Shown here one piece after another: positions 11,601 to 26,600 of a stretch of 64,000 nucleotides of DNA (positions are counted from its first letter, which is position 1; each line of letters opens with the position of its first letter). Origin of the DNA: Montifringilla adamsi (lineage: Eukaryota; Chordata; Aves; Passeriformes; Passeridae); the NCBI GenBank assembly GCA_017590115.1, contig JAGGNK010009114.1, positions 20,684,662-20,748,661 on the forward strand. The letters run 5' to 3'. Under the pieces are notes generated by a model. That model was not told where the DNA came from and did not search any database. It was given only the letters and a program-made list of their open reading frames with translations. The translations under genes and the position numbers were made by a program.

Positions 11601-14600
11601 TACAGACTATTAAACCCTTGGCAGACTTAAATGTGTGTTTGAAGCTATCAGCAGTTGTGCTATTTGTCTTGAAATTAGTTAATGTGGTGATGATCTCAGT
11701 TATCTGCATTTCAGAACTTGACTTTTTCGCTTCTTGTATTAACAATGAAAGCAAACACCCTACTTCAGGAATGTTTTCTTCAAGTAGCAGATGTTGGTTA
11801 GGAAAGGTGGTCTCACCTGTGTTCTCCCTGTTCATATGCAAATCTTCTAACTCTTGGATAAGCTGTATCTATTTTTTGAAAGCTTGTTCATGAATGCTAC
11901 AGAGAGGTAAAACAGTGAAATACCTAGGCTCTCTCACTCTCATACCTGAATTCAGCTGTCTGGCTGGCAGCTGGAGTTTCTGTCCTTGCTTTCTAATTTC
12001 CCTCTTTGCTTGGGACCATCAATTCACCATTTCTGACTCACAGTAGTTTACTACTGCTTTGGGGGTTTTTGGACCATCTTGATAAATTCCAGGGCAGCAT
12101 TTGACAAGAGAGGAGAAATCTGGGTTTGCTTTGAATGGGACATTTTCAAGGCTCTTCAATAGAAAGTGAAACCCTGCTCTCCTGAGAAAATCACTTTTTT
12201 TTCAGACAGCTGTAGCCAGGCACCCTGAGTTCTTCATGCATAGATGGGGTGCTCAGTGCTGGTGTAAGGAGCTGCATGAGAGGCTGTGTGATGGGCCAGA
12301 CAAGCCACCTTACTCTCTTGTCAGGTTTTGGAGGGAGGTAGCTGTTTTTCTGTACAAATGACCTGAGTGCTGCTAAGCCTGCTACATGTGGTTGGATTAC
12401 AGCATGTGTTTGTAGAATAACATTGCAATGAAAGTCTCCAGGTGATGACCAATGTAACTCCTTTGTTAATTTATCTGAATAATTGTCCTTGCTTTGGAAA
12501 TTTAAATTACAGTTTCTAAAGTGTTGTTCCCCGTGTTTTGATTGGGTTTTTTTAATTACAATGAGTCTTTTACTCCAACTAGAAACACTTGCCTTTCCAG
12601 TGAGACATGTATTCTGTTTTACATGTTAGCTCACCCTCTATCAATTTGTACCTGTTTGAAATCTCCACTTTGGGATTACATCTTTGAAAAAGATGGAAAG
12701 CCATTTCAGCAACGTTATGGTGTAGGAATTGTTTGTTGAAAATAATAGTTTGTGTGGTATGGAGAGCCAGATTTAAAAAGAGATGTTCTCCCTTTTTAAA
12801 TTGGAAGCAGCTCTATCAGTACAAAATAGTGATTGTGAATTCTTGTTTTATTTGATGAGCTGTTGTTGAGCTTTTGGATTACACTTGGATAGCAGGAGAA
12901 AAATGTCATTTTACTAACGAACTTCTTTTTTTTCCCCTTAAATTGTAATAAAATCTGTTTTAATTCCATTGTAACCCGTGACATTGAATAGATAATTATT
13001 GTATTTAATTATCTAATCAGAGTTTAAAAATATAATTAACTCACAAAGAAGGTAACATTTCTAGACACTGGCATTAGTGAAATAATTTTAATAGATATTG
13101 AGTGTGATACTTTTTATTCTTCTTTCAGACATGACAGAAGAAATGGTTGAGACATTGTTTCATGTTAAACAGTCATTTATAATGTTTTTTTAAACTTAGA
13201 AAATTTCTATAACAAATTACTTAGAAATTAATTCAGTAAGGTTTTATAATGTAATTCCAAAGAGAGAAAGTGAAGGATGTTTACTTGGGTAAGTATATTG
13301 AGTTGGAAAGCAAACAGTGTGTATATCACTTTAGATGACAATTCCTCATTTATTTTTCTATAAAAATCCCTTTTACAAGCTCTGAACTCATTCACTGTCT
13401 TGCAGGAGGTTTACAAACCTCAGAGGAAATACAAGCGTCAGACAGGAGCTGAGGAACTGCTGGATGAGGAATCAAAGGTTCATGCTACCCTTCTGGAATA
13501 TGGCAGGTGAAAGGCTTCATTTAGCTCTCTCTGGGTATATAGTGTGTATTACGAGCAGTACAGATGAAATTTGGATTGTGATAGGGTTTTTCCTACTGCT
13601 TCAGGATTGAGCTATTTCAGATTTACTCCTGTTTGGTTTCAGCTTTTGTGTCCTTCCCTGTAAGTTCTATGGGGACTGGACAGTCCTCATATTTGTGAAC
13701 CATATTTTGTACAATGGGAGACCAGGTTTTATGCTCCTTCTAGGGTGTGTTTTTTTAGAAAAACAGCTTAGATGCATCATCCTTCCAGCTAGTGCATGTC
13801 AGTCAGTATTGGGATTTTGCAAGCAATCCACTGAAAATTTGGTGAAAAAGGACCTGCAGTTGCTGTTGCTGCTTTTTCCTGTTCTCGTGTGGTTGCTGAA
13901 TCATGGTTGAAAGTTTTGTCTTCTCACTTTCCTGCAAACTTTCATTCAGAGACAAAGTTACCAAGGCTTTCAATTTTCCATTATCTCTGAAAGTCCCTCT
14001 GGTTTACTGAGAGCTCTCCAAACGCATAAAAATAAAGTTACAGAGCTTCTATTTCTAGTTTCTATTTCCAGTTTTCTTTTCACAGTTTAGTGGTAAGGAC
14101 ATCTTGTCTGCTGTCGGAGCTCTTAATACTTAATGAGTGCAGATTACATCTGAATTCCATTTTGTATCTTCTGGGGCTTCTTTTCCCCCAAAGCCATAGA
14201 TTTTATTTTTTTTTTTTGTCTCACTGTTTTGAGTACTTTCCTTTTAACAGTAACATGGACTGTAGTGTAATAGCTCAGGATTAACTTTCAAATGGGAAGA
14301 GGGCATCCTTGCCTTTTCCTCTTACGAGCTCTACGTGACAGTATTTCATAGAAAGTCAAGATTTGCAAATATTGATGGGAGGAATATGGAATATTCAGAT
14401 GATAGATCTGAAACCATTCTGTAAATATGCTCCAGTACCTGCTTATTTGGTTTACTTGAAACATTTCAAAACTAATTTGATCCTGGCTGTTGGTGCATAT
14501 CTTATGTTGAAAATTGATAAAAACTTAATGTATTTGTGGAAGTCATAAACAACAGTATTTTTCCTTCATGTTACTATTGTTCTTTTAGGAGATATGGATT

Positions 14601-17600
14601 TAGCAGACAAGCAGGAAAAACAGAACAGGTAAAAAATATACTAATTTAAAATGCTCAAATTGTGGGAAGAACTGCATTGTTGGAAGAGTTGGTTACTGTT
14701 AAATCCTAAAAGAATACAGCAGAATAGACAACTATAACTTCTACTATTAACAGATTTTAAAAATGGCTAGCTGCAATTAAAAATCTGCCTGCCATGAAAG
14801 GTGTATATCTTGTCTGTTTAGTATCTTATAACTGAGTGTTCCATAATGTGATCATGAAAAGGTTTTTCTTTTTAAAGAACCATTTGACTTGGTAAGAAAT
14901 ATTGTAGACATTTATTACAAAACACTTTGTTTAATGTGATTGATAAACCTATAAATAAATAAAATTATAAATAAATCATTGTCCTTCTTGAAAATTAGCA
15001 TCCTTGCTGTGCTTTTGATTATTCTGGCATCTTAAAATGTCCATAAAATGCAGGGTACCTGCAGTTTTGTTATTTCAATACAGATAATAATTCGGCTACA
15101 AATTTTTATTACAGAGATAATGAAGGTAATGCATTAAACACATCATGAACCCAACAATACATTGAGTAGATTAAAGTTGCTCTTCTTCATCATATCAATA
15201 TTCCACGTACAAATGTCACATTTAAGTTTTTATAAATGGAGATATTTCCCAATCTAGGCATGCCTGTTTTCCCCTCAGAGTAACCACTAGTCATGTTTGT
15301 AGAGTCCATTTTGGTTCTTCAGAAATTCTGTTACTTTTGGCATATTGTATATTAGATGTTCATCATGATTGTTGTGGAACCTGAGCTTCCAGTGAGGCCC
15401 AAGTGGACAGTGAAATTTGTTTGTGGTGTGGTAGGCTGACCTAGAAATTGAGTCTGGCTGTCCCCAGTTCTCTTTACTTCAGTGGTACAAATTCTTCTAA
15501 CTGAACCAGACATGTTTGCAATTTTTATGTTGCATGTTTGTTACACCAATATTAGTAAAAACTATTTATTTTTTTAAAAAATTCAGTCTTGTCCTGTGTA
15601 GTAGGCATCCTATTCTGGGTTGTCTCCTGAGTTGGTAGCTCTCAGAAGGCTGTGGAATAAGGAATCTTCAGACCACATAAGTCCATAGGAAGCCAGAGAC
15701 ACAGTTGGAAGACTTGTGAGAAATCAGGAAGGCTTACATTTCAGTTGGCATGATTTGTAGGGTGAGGATGTTCCAGTAGCTGAAATGTATTCGTATAAAC
15801 AGAGCAGCTACATTCCAGTTTTCTCCTTGATGTCTTTCTTAGCACTTTATAATATTGGAACTAGTTATAATAATGTCTCAATTTTTCTTCAAAAGGCTGA
15901 AGATAAAAAAGCAGTGCTACCTCCAGGGCTTGCAGCAGCAGGGAAAGCTGAGCCTTGTGATGAAGATGACCTTCAGGCTGCTGAAGAGGTGAGCCCCAGG
16001 CACAGTAGGGATGGGAGTTACTAACCTGGGGGAGAGCAGCAATTTTTGCTGCCCAGTTGTTCTCCAAAAGAAGGAAAATTTCCATGGTCAGTTGAAGTGA
16101 GAGTGCTTCCCACAGGAGAATACAGAGCCTGAAATTGATGCACAAAAGTAATTCTTGTTGGTGTTTAACACCCAAAACCTCTTTGTTATTTATTGAATCT
16201 GATCATTTTTTTAAAAGGTTGATTTTTGGTTGACAGTGGGAGCTGAATAGTCTGAGTGAAAGTTTACTGTTACAAGGAATTTTCCTTGCATTTGGTAACT
16301 TTAGCCACCTCTTCTTTTGACAGACTTAGAGCCCCGATACATGTTTAAAATACACATTATATGATACTAATTATATGTATGTGTCCTTGGCAGAAAGATA
16401 ACAAAATGATAGAAGTTAAATTGTTTTGTATAATTCTTCATGTTTTGCTGTAGCTTCGCATTAAAACTCTGATGACTGGAATGGCTGCAATGGCAACAGA
16501 AGAGGTCAGTAGCATTTAAAACTGATACAGCTTTCTTTAAATTATGGTTAATTGTGGTAATGATTCTTAAAATCAGGCTGCTGATTCAGGTCTGAAGTCA
16601 TGGAATGACTGTGTTTAAATTTTCATAAGAAGAGTGCATAAAAATGGTTGAATTAGGAAGACAGTAAATTTTACAGGGCTAATTAGTTCATCATTTGCCT
16701 TGAAATGATAATAACAATATAAATAAATGCCTATTTTAAATGGTTTCTACAAGAATTTCAGGGGAAAGACATTACTCTGCAGCTACCCAAGATGCACTAT
16801 CTTACTTTATTCATCTTGTGAAATTATTCAGAGGATTACTGGGGAGAGTGCTGGAAAACTGTGCCTTTCAAGGTTCTTTTCAAAGCACTTATAAATACAA
16901 CAACATTAGTCTAAGAGACAGAAAATACTGGATATGTATCTTTTTTTCTTAATTTGTTGTGTTTAATGATCTAATGGAACTTGTAGTCTGTTCTTTGATT
17001 TCTGGGTGAAAGGACTGGAAATAATCTCAGTTGTTAAACATTGTTTCTGTTTATGCTGGAGTCCTTAAAGGAAAGGTAATAATTAGTCTAGTCTCAGAGT
17101 TAGCTGACATGCTTTCTACTGAAATCCATTATAGAATTCAGTTCTGTTTGAAAACTGGTTTTATACATGCATGCAGTTTAAAGGTGAATTCTTGCACATG
17201 TCTGGATGCTTAGAGGTTTATTAAGCAAATGCAAAATTCAGTATAAAGAATAAAAATTTCGTTTCTGAAATATGAATAAAAATTTGCTAAAAGGATTTAA
17301 GTGAGACATTTCTATCAGCAAAATTAGGTTCGGGGGGTAGAATGTTTCCCGGACTTTTCTTATGATTAGGGATTTTTACTCATTGTGCAAATTTCTGTTT
17401 AGCATTAGAACTTACTGGAAATTATCATGTAAAAGTGCAGGCAGTTCCAAAGCTCCAAGAATTTTCTTGATACAATTGCAGGGCAAACTGACAGCAAGCA
17501 CAGTTGGCCAGATTGTTGGGCTCCAGTCAGATGAGATCAAGCAAATTGTGTCTGAATATGCTGAGAAGGTAAGTATGTTTCCTGAGTGGGTTTAACAACA

Positions 17601-20600
17601 TGGTGTTTGGTAGCTTTTTAATTTAGGCTTGAAGCTGCCAACTTCATTGCCATGATTCTCTTGAAACACACTATTTAATACATGCTGTGGGCAGCAGCAC
17701 AGGCAGAGTTCAGAGTTAAACATACCCAGGCTTTTGGTGTGATAATACATATCCCTAAATTGCATTTGTGACTAATTTGGGTTTAAGCACCTGCCTAAAT
17801 GCTTTCATGGATGAAGAGGGGCCTGAGTTGTATCTATTCAAACTAGAGGCCTAAATTCTTGATATGCTCTAAAATCTTCAGTGTTAAGCACAGAAATACA
17901 GCTCTGTGGGCCTGCTCAGAGAAAAGTCTAGGCCTCCTCCACTCAGATTTCCAGATGTTTGCACTGGACTCCAGTTGTCAGCCATGCCCTGGATCTCAAG
18001 TTTTGAATCTCATCTCATCAAACCCAAACCTTTGTTGCTTTGAGAAGTCAAAGCAATTAAATGTGTGTGTTTGCTCCAGTTACTGTGTTCAGCTGTGATT
18101 GTTTTTTGCAGTAATGTGAAAAGAAAATCTGGCTCTTCAAGCAATTAATGCATCCAATACATCACTGCCAGATATGAGTTATAGGTCGCTCTTACTTGTC
18201 CAATAGTCTTCTCATATTTCTTCCTTTTTGTTGACACATTTGAGGTATGGAGCTTTCCCATTTTGGAGATAAACCCTGTAGCTCAACAGCAAATTCTTGG
18301 CCTTTCTTTATTATAAAAGATTGGAAGAACAGAAGCCCAAGGGTCATATTTCAATGTTACATTTCTTCTGTTCTGAGAGAAGGGAGCAGGACCTTGACTA
18401 TTATAGTACAGCTATGATTAATACTCTGAAAAGTAAGAACTGATTCAAGTCAAACCAAAACTAGATCACTTTTCAAATCTATGGGATGTGATAAAAAAAT
18501 AGAACTTCTGTGCACGTATGCATGCACCAGGAAGAGAATTAAGGATGTTATCAAAGGGTTTATTGAAGCATCAGCAATGTTTGGATATAATTCTAATAGT
18601 CTTAGCCCCTGGTAACTGTACATAACCTGAGAAACACAGCAGTGCTTATTTGTTTACCAGAGTTTTGTCTTACCACAAGCCCAGTAAAGATACCTGACAA
18701 ACCAAATTCGAGGTCTGATGTTGCCATGGGCCAGGACCTTTCTTACAAAGGCATTTTTGCATAAGATCCGTGCTTAGAATTTTCTGCATTTGCCTCTCCA
18801 TTCTTTTGCCATGTTAACCTGCTGGGTGAACTGAAGGAAGGATTGTAGTGTTGTTCCTCACCTTCTGAAAATACTGGCAGAAAATTATGAATGAGTAGCA
18901 AATTGATCATCTTTAAACAGTCAGAGACATAAGTGATTGCTCTTTCCCATTTTCCAAAAGCAAGATGTAAAGTTCACTTCTTGAAATATGATCCACTTTT
19001 TTTTTTAATGCCAAAGCTGTACTACATGGATTTTTACTATTTCTGCAAACATTAGTCTCAGACTGGTTTACCTCATGTTTCTTTCTCTTGCATTTCCATT
19101 TTTCTCCATTTGTATCTTATGCATGTAAGAGGCTAAATCTGTGGTGAGAAGGATAAGGTTTTGGAATGCATAACATGATGAAGGAATGTGATTTGACTAA
19201 ATGGTGAGAGGAATAAGTAAGACTGAGTGTATATTTGTTGAGTAGTTCAGGGTCACAGGTGTTGCTTAGAGTAATTTCTTGCCTTCCTAGAAACAAAAGC
19301 AGAGAAAGCTTCTGAATTGTTGGGTTGAGCCATCAGAATTGGTCTTTTCTTGCTGTGGATGTAAAAAGATAACAGATCATTAAGCTGCTCTTCAATACGA
19401 ATTACATAGAAAATGTAGAGGAGGAATACAGGCTTTGCCTCTTATTTTCATTTAAAATTAAGCTGCTTACCCATCTGCCTGGAGTGAAACCAGGAGCAAA
19501 TAGGAGTGAAGAGTATATCACACTTCTTGTAGCATTTTAGCTGATTATGCATTGTAGCAGTTGTCAGCATTTGGTAATTATTCAAAAAGCACTTAGTATT
19601 GAAGTCTTTGACAGACTATAAATTAGCACTTGAGGTACTTGAAAATTAACTGATTTTCTAGTGAAATATTGGAAAATGGATTAAGTGAAAAAAAGAAGTC
19701 TGAGTGCATGAAGCAAATTACAAAAACAGATGGATGTAAATATCAAAGTGAAGACTTTCAAAAGGTACAATTAATTTTTAGGCAAATAATCCCTTAGAGA
19801 TCAAGATATCACTGGTTTTTAATGATTCTTTTGTCTACTGCAAATATACAATTTCTATTCTAAATGTTATTTTTTGTAAAGAATGTTTCTGTCAGCTTTG
19901 CTTTCACAATTCAGAGAGAAGAGGAGGCTAGATCCACATTGCTATCTCTGTTATACATTTATGAGATGCTCCTGGCAATGCATGCTGGACTGAGTAGTTC
20001 TCAGAGGCTGGTGTCAGCAATACATGTGCTCACACATAAAAAACCCCAGAGTTTTTTACATACACCGAGTATGCCAGTGTCATTCAGCATGGAGATGCAT
20101 CCAAGCCTCTATTTCAGAATACACTATTGTTCAAGGCTTCTGAAAATTCTGGAGCTACTTGCTGGGGTGTGGAACATCTCTGATTCAACAAGTTACTGCA
20201 GCTTAAGGTGGTTTTTAGTATGCTTGTATTTTTTCCATTGAAGAACTCTACCAGGTTTAACCATAATGCTGATGCAAAAAAATTGTCTATCTTCTAGTGC
20301 ACTGTAGTATTTTCCACCTGTCCCAGGGCAACTGACTTTTTTAGCTTACTTTACTTGTAAATTTTGGAATATAATTTAGTCGTTCAGCGGCTTCATTATT
20401 TTGATATGAGGTAAATCATTCTGATGTGAGTCATTCTTTTGGATAGTGGGACACAGTTCTTGATGAGGAATATCACAGGTGTGTCCCACTTTGGTATTTC
20501 CTGAGCTTCTGGAGAAGCAGAAAACAATGCTGTGAGGTCCAAATGGCTGTTGTTATTGGTTTTTCAGCAATCTGAGCTTTCCGCTGAGGAGCGACCAGAA

Positions 20601-23600
20601 AGGCTTGGAGCTGCCCAGCAGCACAGAAGGAAGGTGGCATCTCTCAACAAGCAGATTTTGCAGAAAACCAAACTGCTCGAAGAGGTAAATATAGTGTGTG
20701 TAGTAAAGAAGAAAACATTGATAAAAGTGGTTGATCACAAAGTTTTTGCTGTCCAGAAAATACCTGCAAGCCATCTTCTGCACCAGCAACTTGTCATGCT
20801 GACCACTGATTTCTCTGAATGTCTTGCTTGCATTGCCCTTGGATTGTGAGAACAGGTTGTGTTCTTTGTGTTCTTGGGACAGTTAGCTCAGCCTTAATTT
20901 TGGGAAGGACCATGATTTTGCCATTTTAACAGTTGAGGGCCCTTTAATTCTGTGCAGCTTGTTTTCAGTGAATAACAATCTCAGTGCTGTTTTTATATGG
21001 GGAAAAAATGTACTGACAGCTGTAAGCCAAATATAATCCTTTTATCACTTTACTAAAGTAAGAATTTCCTGGCTGAATTTCATTTACCACTTGCCAAAAG
21101 CAGCTTTTGAAATCAGTGACAATCAAGAACCCGGTCTTTTGAAAAATATTTATGGAGTTCTGGCTTCAATACTGCAATAAGTTTTGGCAAGATTTCTCAA
21201 AACTAACAATTCATGTCAGTTTTCATGAGATGTAGACTGCAGACTTAAATTTTTTTCAGTTACTTACAATAAAATTTATTGGTGAATTATTGGTGAAAAA
21301 TTATGAAAAACAAAAACCAATCTTTATTTTTATAAATTTGGCTTTGGAAAGGGAAGAGTGGAGCATTAAGTCCCAGCTCTGTGTTGTGAATAGCAAACTA
21401 AAAGCAGCATGAAAGGGGGTGGAACTGAGCGACATGTGCATTTCCTGTTTGCTCACTTTTGCTCCACTTTGTAAACCATGTCCTATTTTTGTTGTTACTA
21501 TTTGCAATCTTAAATCATGAGAAATTTAAAGAAGGATGTTCTTCTAAAATTAGCTTCTGTAAATTAATTGACAAATGAAATATCTAATATTTGTTTATGA
21601 TACATATTCTGCTCACTGCCTTATTAGACTTTTCATAGTTACATAGAAGAAAACCATAAAGCAGCTTGGTTATTTGGTGTGGAAGTGTCCGTGCTTTGGT
21701 GCCATGGTGCTTCTGAATTGCCCTGACTTATTTGGAGAAGTATAAAATGGGACTCATTCTTAGCTTGGTGTGAAAGTAGGCCAGTACAACCAGGCTAGAA
21801 AAGTTTGAGCAGTTTAGCAGAGATTCTGTCCAATAAGTCACCATTCTGTTGGCCTCTATTTTGGAAAAGCTGTTGTTTATTCTGGGACTTTATACACCTA
21901 AAGGATCAGGCGGTAAATGTTTGCTATTAGTAATTAAATATTCAGTCAGAATTCTTGCCATCAGATGCAGGAGTAGCTGACAGGAAAAGACAGTGTTTGT
22001 TATGCTTGGCCTGCTGTTTGACAGACAACCATTATGAGCAGCTCAAATATTCTGTTCTCCATTACAGGTGTAATTAGTGTGAATATAGATCCAACAGATC
22101 CAACTCTTTTTTTTTTGTCTTTTGTAACAGTTGCAAGCTAAATGTGCTGATCTGCAGGCAAAATGTACCAAAGCAAAAAAGACATTAACAGAGGTAATCT
22201 TTGGTTTTTTTCTGTGTTGTTTGTAGCTGAAACTTTTTTGAGAAATTTTGTTTGTGAAGGGATATATTAAACACTGAAGGTGTTCGCCAGGTTAACTCAC
22301 TGATCTCGTGGTGTGGGAAAGTCAATTTATTATCAATCAATTTAGTATTAATTTATTATTAATTGTAACCCTTAGGTTAAGAGTTACAGTGAAAAGCTGG
22401 ACAAGGAATTGGCAGCCTTAGAAACAATAGAATCCCAAGCAGATTCTAGGTAAGTTTCTTCCTTTGTTATCTTTGAAATTCTGAAAAATGATGGTTTTAA
22501 AATGAATCATTCAATGTTTCTTGGTTTGTCAGCCTTAACAAATAACTAAAATTTAAAAATTAAATTATTCTCCAGCTTGCTTTCCAGAGACAGGGAAATA
22601 CTGCAATAGGATTCAGTCAGAATGAAAAGTGTCAGTCTGTAGTTCAAAATAATTGTAGGTGTTTAAAGCAGAAGAACCCTAGACACATCTGACTAGTAGA
22701 TGATGCATTCTTGATTTATTTTGTTCATATTTGAAGCCTTCATCTCACATAAATTAAATAGAATTCTCTCAAAACTTTCACAATAATGAGGTTAAAACAT
22801 AACAAAGCCATCAGAAAATTCAGTGTAACACTCCATCTTTATTTTGACCTTGGTATATCAGTGCTGATATTTGGTTTTAATTTACCCAGGTTTTATTGTA
22901 AATTTATTTAGAACTAGGCTTGTTTTAATATATGTTAATTTTCAATCTGTTTAAATTAGAAACTAAAAATCTAACATGGTTTACTGTATCTTCAAATTTA
23001 GCATATTACAGAGTCTGCGAGCACTGGTGGCCATGAATGAAAACCTAAAAAGCCAGGAGCAAGAGTTCAAAGCACATTGTAGGGTAAGTTCCAGTGTCTC
23101 CTAGAAGGATTTATTTAAAACTTGGTAAATAAGCACTTTCCTGGTGTGTTGTTGTGCTGTGTGTGCCTGTCTGTCGTCTGTCCCACACCCCCAGGTACTG
23201 CTAACTCCAGGTTTTTGGTGAATATTAGCACCCCTGGATCAGGGAGGAGTGAGGAAGGATCCGAGCTGGTGTGGCCTTCCTTAATACCCTGAAGCAGGGA
23301 ACGCTGTTCAATCTTCCAAATTTAAATATTATGTGTGTGGTCAGCTCTGAAATTTTATTAGAAGTTGTATTGTCAAGATTCTTCCCTCCCCTCTTAAGAG
23401 AATAGGTCTCAGTTAAAAAAAAAATCAAAAATAAATCAACTTTTTCTTGTTTTAAAGGAAGAAATGGAGAGACTACAACAAAATATTGAGACTCTGAAAG
23501 CCGAAGCAGCGGAAGATGGGGAGGAACAGGTAATAGCAAAAGTCCAAGTTCCAATTTTCAGATTGCATTTGGGAATGTTTGTTTAAGTCTTTCTGACTTC

Positions 23601-26600
23601 TGGAACATTCTGGTAAGCCTTAAAGTATCTGCTGGGATATTTAAAAAGCTCTGTAAAGCCATAGTTCAGGCTAATAGTCCTAGAAATACAGGAGTCTGCA
23701 AACAGCAACAGCATTATCTGTTCTTTTTGCAGAATCCATGGGACTCTGCTTGTAGATGCTTTTGTGCCTTTTTCTTCTTTCTTTGTAGTACCAGAGAAGA
23801 ATCTCTGGGTGTTGTGCTAAAAGCTGTGCATATCTCTGACAGAAACATGTCTTCCTCAGAAAGAATGTCTGGTTTGGTTTTTTTTTCTTAGAAGTGGGGT
23901 TATCTGAAGGATGGAAGCATGAGCTTTCAGTGGCTCGGTGCACTGCATGCAGTGAGCAGCTGTCACAAGTTAGACTTTAACACAAGTGCATCCAGACTGA
24001 TGGCAATGAATAATGAATGAACAGAGAAGGAAAAGCTTCAATGACTTTATTTTCAGTGGGTAAACATTTGATGCATTCATACCTCTGGAACAAGGCAGAT
24101 TACAACTTCTATGATGCTGCTGTCCTCCTCAACACAGCATGAAAAAAAATTAAAGTGCAAATTGAAATCTTAAATTTTTTAGCAAGAAAAAGTTAGCTTG
24201 AAGTTCACACTGCAGGAAGTTTAGACCACATGTCGGAGGGTTTATGTTCTGTTTAGGTGTCTTGTTTATTCTTAACCCCACCACTGAATCAAAGTATAAG
24301 CACTCAGACAAGGGGTACTGACAATCTTTGGATTTGTATTTTCATTTAAAGTGTGACTGGTGTAAAGCAGTGCAAAAGCTATTGATAACTCTTAAAAATA
24401 TCAGAAGTTAAAAACCATCTAAATGCCCTTGTTTAGAGTAAATAATGTCAGGCTTTTAAAACAGGTAATGAATTATTATTTTAAAAAACCCCAAACAACA
24501 AATGGCGGTGATATTGTGGGAGCCACAGGTAGGCAAAACCACAAAACAAACCAAATCTGCCCATTTTTGCACTGCAGCTCTCATATGCTACTGTAATACA
24601 CAATTTGTTTTGGGTTCTCAACTTTCAGGAGCCAAATAAGATTATAGAACAGCAGTACAAAGCTGAGAAAGAGAAACTTCAGAAGATCCGCCTGCTACTG
24701 GTGAGTTACTCTTTGTGTCCTTACTTGTACAAAATTGCTGATGTTTGTCTTATCTTGTAGCTTCTAATTCTTTGTCTTGTTGTTCTAATTTTAACAAGTG
24801 TTTCTGTCACAAATCAATTGCAAAAAAAAAAAAAATTGGCTCCTTAGCCAAAACTTTTTGTTTTTAAAATCAATTATTTAATAACAAAGCATTGCTGGGG
24901 GGGCTTCATCCATTTTAAGAAGAGAACAAGAAGAGGCTTTTTTTTCTCCCCTCCTAACTTTCTATTCAGGCACGAAGAAACAGAGAAATAGCCATTTTAC
25001 AGCGCAAGATTGATGAAGTACCCAGCCGAGCTGAGCTCACACAGTATCAGAAGAGATTTATTGAACTTTACAGTCAGGGTATGTATATCAAGCAGGACCA
25101 TCCTGCTGAAGGCTAAAGCCCTGAAAGGAGGGCAGTTGCATTTTAAGCATATGGCACGTAACAACAGCACCTACTCATTTGGTGGTATTTTAAAGGTTTT
25201 TGGTATTCATGTTACACATCATATTTTTGAGGTTTTGTAAGCTGGGCTTTAAGAATCTACCTGAGGGTGAAACTCAGTGCCCAGGATTTCTGGACGAAAT
25301 TTTGTCTGCAGCAGGTTCTATCATTTAGGTTTATGGCCAATATGTTCTGAAAGTCCTTAATTCACCATTTACAAATGAGAATTGCTGTAAGTTTGAATCA
25401 TGTTTAATTAATTTGCCTTACCATTAGATTGTTTTTATTGTTTCCACTGACATGATGTAACTGGTTCTGAACCAAACTATGTCAAGAAGTACAAACATTC
25501 TCTTGAGGGGATTGGTTTCTTTCATTTTTAATTAACACAATCCTGCTATATCTTTGTAGGAGGAGAATACAAATTGTCTTTAGCTGTTATGACCAGAAAT
25601 TATAAAATTGGAAAAGGTGCAAATGGAATAAAATTTCAAAGTTGTTCCACTAAACTGATAACAGACCAGTATGCTTACTGGTGTATATTTAACTGGCTTG
25701 AGTGCTAGCATAAGAAAACCTAGCTAATGATTCAGAGGCATTCTGCATTTATTAATATATGTGTGAAGCAAGCTCTGGAAGGGTGAGCAGTTCCAAACTG
25801 GTTATCTGAGTGGGATCCAAATCCCCTGCCCTGGTGAGGCATCTCCAGTGGCACAGTTCTGTGCTGTCCTCCACATGTATTGTCCAAATACATGGAATAG
25901 ATGCGAGTGCAAGTCCAGTGCTTCTTCCCCCCTCTTTGCTGTGCCATGCAGTTCATTTAATCAAGTCCAGCTATAAAGAACTTTGTTGTTTTTCCTTAAA
26001 ATTTCTGCACGTTCTCTGTCATGTCTAATTCTCTGTCATGTGTGGTCAGAGCTCCCTGCTCAAAAGATGGAGCTTCCTTTATATCTGAAGTACAGAGAGA
26101 CTAGCATCAAAGAGACTTGGGCAGCTTTGGGTGTGGATTTAAGATGCTTTGAATTTTATGGGACTTTGTTTCCTAAAGTACAAAGTGTGAGTAGTATCTC
26201 AGGATAACACACTGCTCAGTCGTGGTTGGGAACCTGCATTGCACAGGCTAAGCTTCTAGAGAAATGAGGTGGAAATCTGTAGCAAGTTTTTCTGTGAATT
26301 ATTGTATTTTTAGAGGTACTTAGAGGCTTCTCATTTAGCCAGATTCAGGTTATCTTCAGTTGCCAAAACATGGTTTTTTTGAACTTTGCTTCAAGGGGTT
26401 AGACAGGACAATCTTCAGCACTAACCTCAAACATTAGTGATTTTGTGATTTTTGTACCAGAATCCTTTTCAGTTACAATATTCAGTGTTTTGGTTTTGAC
26501 CTAACTGAGTCTCTTCCTTTGAAAATGTTTAAGAGAATCAATGAGCCAATTGGTTCCTTCTTCCTCTTGTCCCTGTGTTTTACCCTGCATGGGTTCTGGT

